From Nitrospira sp. (lineage in GTDB: Bacteria; Nitrospirota; Nitrospiria; Nitrospirales; UBA8639), in contig JAPPLK010000114.1 of NCBI GenBank assembly GCA_028819435.1, positions 1-53,722 on the forward strand: a stretch of 53,722 bases of DNA, written 5' to 3'. This document shows positions 52,788-53,722 of this stretch, one piece after another. The translations under genes and the position numbers were made by a program. The notes under the pieces are model-generated. The model was given only the letters and a program-made list of their open reading frames with translations. It was not told the origin of the DNA and ran no database searches. Numbering within the stretch: the first letter of the stretch is position 1; each line of letters starts with the position of its first letter.

Positions 52788-53573
52788 CTACCCGATTGCC
52801 CGGCGGAAGGCTTTCGCCCCGCCGTACAGGCATACGGCGTCGAAGATGGCCAGGATCACGAGCGCCATGCCGACCTGGGGAATGGCCGCGTCCCATCCCG
52901 TAATGATGAGCGGGCGGACGGCGTCGATGACCCAGGTCATCGGATTCACCATGGCGACTGCCTGCATCCATCCCGGCATGGCTGACAGGGGCACGAGCGC
53001 CGAACTGAGAAAAATCATGGGTAGGGACAGAAAGCCCAGCATGGAAAAGAAATCTCCGTGGCTTTTGACGGAAAACGCCAGGGCCATGGAGATGGCGGTC
53101 AGTCCCACGCCGAACAGCATCCCGATCACCAGAATTACAGCGATGCCCGGCAGTCCGGTTTCGAGGCGCACGCCGAAGACGAACGCGATGCTCAGGATGA
53201 CCAGGATCTGCATGCCGGTAATGGCCATCACGAAGAGATACCGACTCAGGATCACGGATGAACGGTGAATGGGCGTGGACATCATGCGTTCCAGGAATCC
53301 GTTCTCTTTGTCGAACAACAGATCGACGCCGCCGGCCAGCCCGTTGTTGAGGACCGTCATGACGACCACCCCGCCAGCCAGGAAACTCATGTAATTCGGG
53401 GCTTGCAGGACCTGGATGTTGGCGGCATGCTGAAAGAGGCTGCCGAAAAAGATCAGCCAGAACAGCATGGGCTGGACCAGGGTGAACAGCATGCTGAACT
53501 TCTCCCGACTGAGCCGGCGGACCCACCGCATCGTCAGGGCGAGCACTTCCTGTCTGTAGTGTTGGAACGTCAT
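52788..53573 (-). CDS. ABC-2 type exporter permease
   Basis: A 261-residue inner-membrane permease with six predicted transmembrane segments. LVQPMLFWLIFFGSL, ENGFLERMMSTPIHRSSVILSRYL and the late VNPMTWVIDAVRPLI are typical of the DrrB/ABC-2 family. ATG 53573 is the start. The C-terminal tail of a matching ATP-binding subunit lies upstream on the same strand, so this is one exporter operon. The exported substrate is unknown. Confidence 0.9.
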   Translation of the reverse strand: MTFQHYRQEVLALTMRWVRRLSREKFSMLFTLVQPMLFWLIFFGSLFQHAANIQVLQAPNYMSFLAGGVVVMTVLNNGLAGGVDLLFDKENGFLERMMSTPIHRSSVILSRYLFVMAITGMQILVILSIAFVFGVRLETGLPGIAVILVIGMLFGVGLTAISMALAFSVKSHGDFFSMLGFLSLPMIFLSSALVPLSAMPGWMQAVAMVNPMTWVIDAVRPLIITGWDAAIPQVGMALVILAIFDAVCLYGGAKAFRRAIG

Positions 53574-53618
53574 GTGCAAGAACGATCAGGCCCTTTTGCC
53601 TTTTGAATTCCCCCCCTG

Positions 53619-53657
53619 TCTTCCCCTCCTTTGTAAGGAGGGGCGAAGGGGAGGTAG
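53619..53657. repeat. CCCCTCCTTTGTAAGGAGGGG palindrome
   Basis: Third copy of this repeat, with flanking CTTCC and GAAGGGGAGG, between the ABC ATPase and permease genes. Confidence 0.7.
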
Positions 53658-53660
53658 AAA

Positions 53661-53722
53661 CTATTCCTCCTCCACCGCGTCCGGGGTCCCGCCCCGTAAT
53701 CCATGCCCGGTGTGGGCGACGA
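53661..53722 (-). CDS. ABC transporter ATP-binding subunit, C-terminal end (partial)
   Basis: Only about 19 codons are inside the window: VAHTGHGLRGGTPDAVEEE and a TAG stop. L/H-T-G-H-x-L-R is the usual C-terminal motif of DrrA-type ATPases, and the gene precedes an ABC-2 permease. The rest lies beyond the window edge. Confidence 0.6.
   Translation of the reverse strand, partial: VAHTGHGLRGGTPDAVEEE

Noticed and set aside
52762-53526. N-terminal extension of the SirB1-like frame to about 546 residues
   Set aside because: The extension is the ABC permease gene read in another frame; SirB1 homology begins at 52761.

Overview
The window looks like a chromosomal contig of a Nitrospira-like member of the Nitrospirota. 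This is inferred from gene order (trmFO-xerC-hslV-hslU, then pheA-hisC-aroF-tyrA-aroA-cmk-plsC-rpsA-sppA-HU/IHF) and a GC-rich core, not from a database match. GC-rich housekeeping operons alternate with AT-richer accessory islands, and short palindromic repeats fill most intergenic gaps.

Layout. 1-5730: accessory island with a shrunken IS3-family element, a broken copy of the 5' end of trmFO, two VapBC-type modules, one HicBA module and several unknown genes, one HEPN-like. The island ends at the real trmFO, so it lies between two ~137 bp direct repeats of the trmFO 5' end. 5740-12481: trmFO-xerC-hslVU, argB and a nicotinamidase on +, then polA-xthA on -. 15556-17529: small AT-rich island with a PD-(D/E)XK-like protein, a DUF2335 membrane protein and an orphan Cas2-fold protein. 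17592-21556: a glycoside/trehalose-phosphorylase-like gene overlapping a fused beta-phosphoglucomutase/trehalose-6-phosphatase. 21732-25665: a very GC-rich spondin/Calx-beta/beta-barrel surface protein followed by a decayed barrel gene. 25941-37355: aromatic amino acid pathway (chorismate mutase/prephenate dehydratase, aminotransferase, DAHP synthase, prephenate dehydrogenase, EPSP synthase), then cmk, plsC, ribosomal protein S1, SppA, an HU/IHF protein and a protein with four PCP_red-type repeats. 37487-44791: RNase H, a TPR lipoprotein, tRNA-Val(CAC), a BASS transporter, a Pal lipoprotein, SelO, a zinc metallopeptidase and a small lipoprotein. 44943-50323: AT-rich defence island. 50439-53722: exported EF-hand-like protein, HEAT and SirB1-like proteins and an ABC-2 exporter.

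The most unusual locus is the defence island. An AAA ATPase gene (interrupted by one in-frame TGA) overlaps a TOPRIM-like gene. It is followed by a restriction-endonuclease-like gene and a single ORF that fuses a beta-class DNA methyltransferase to an AlkA-type DNA glycosylase. An HNH nuclease and an orphan HicB-like protein lie just downstream on the other strand.

A second theme is a ~143 bp miniature inverted-repeat element present four times (31733, 37355, 40605, 51078). Its termini begin GGAACCTCTGA and supply stop codons to three neighbouring genes. Other short repeats sit inside rpsA, at the 3' end of the HicB-like gene and just downstream of each of the three toxin genes.
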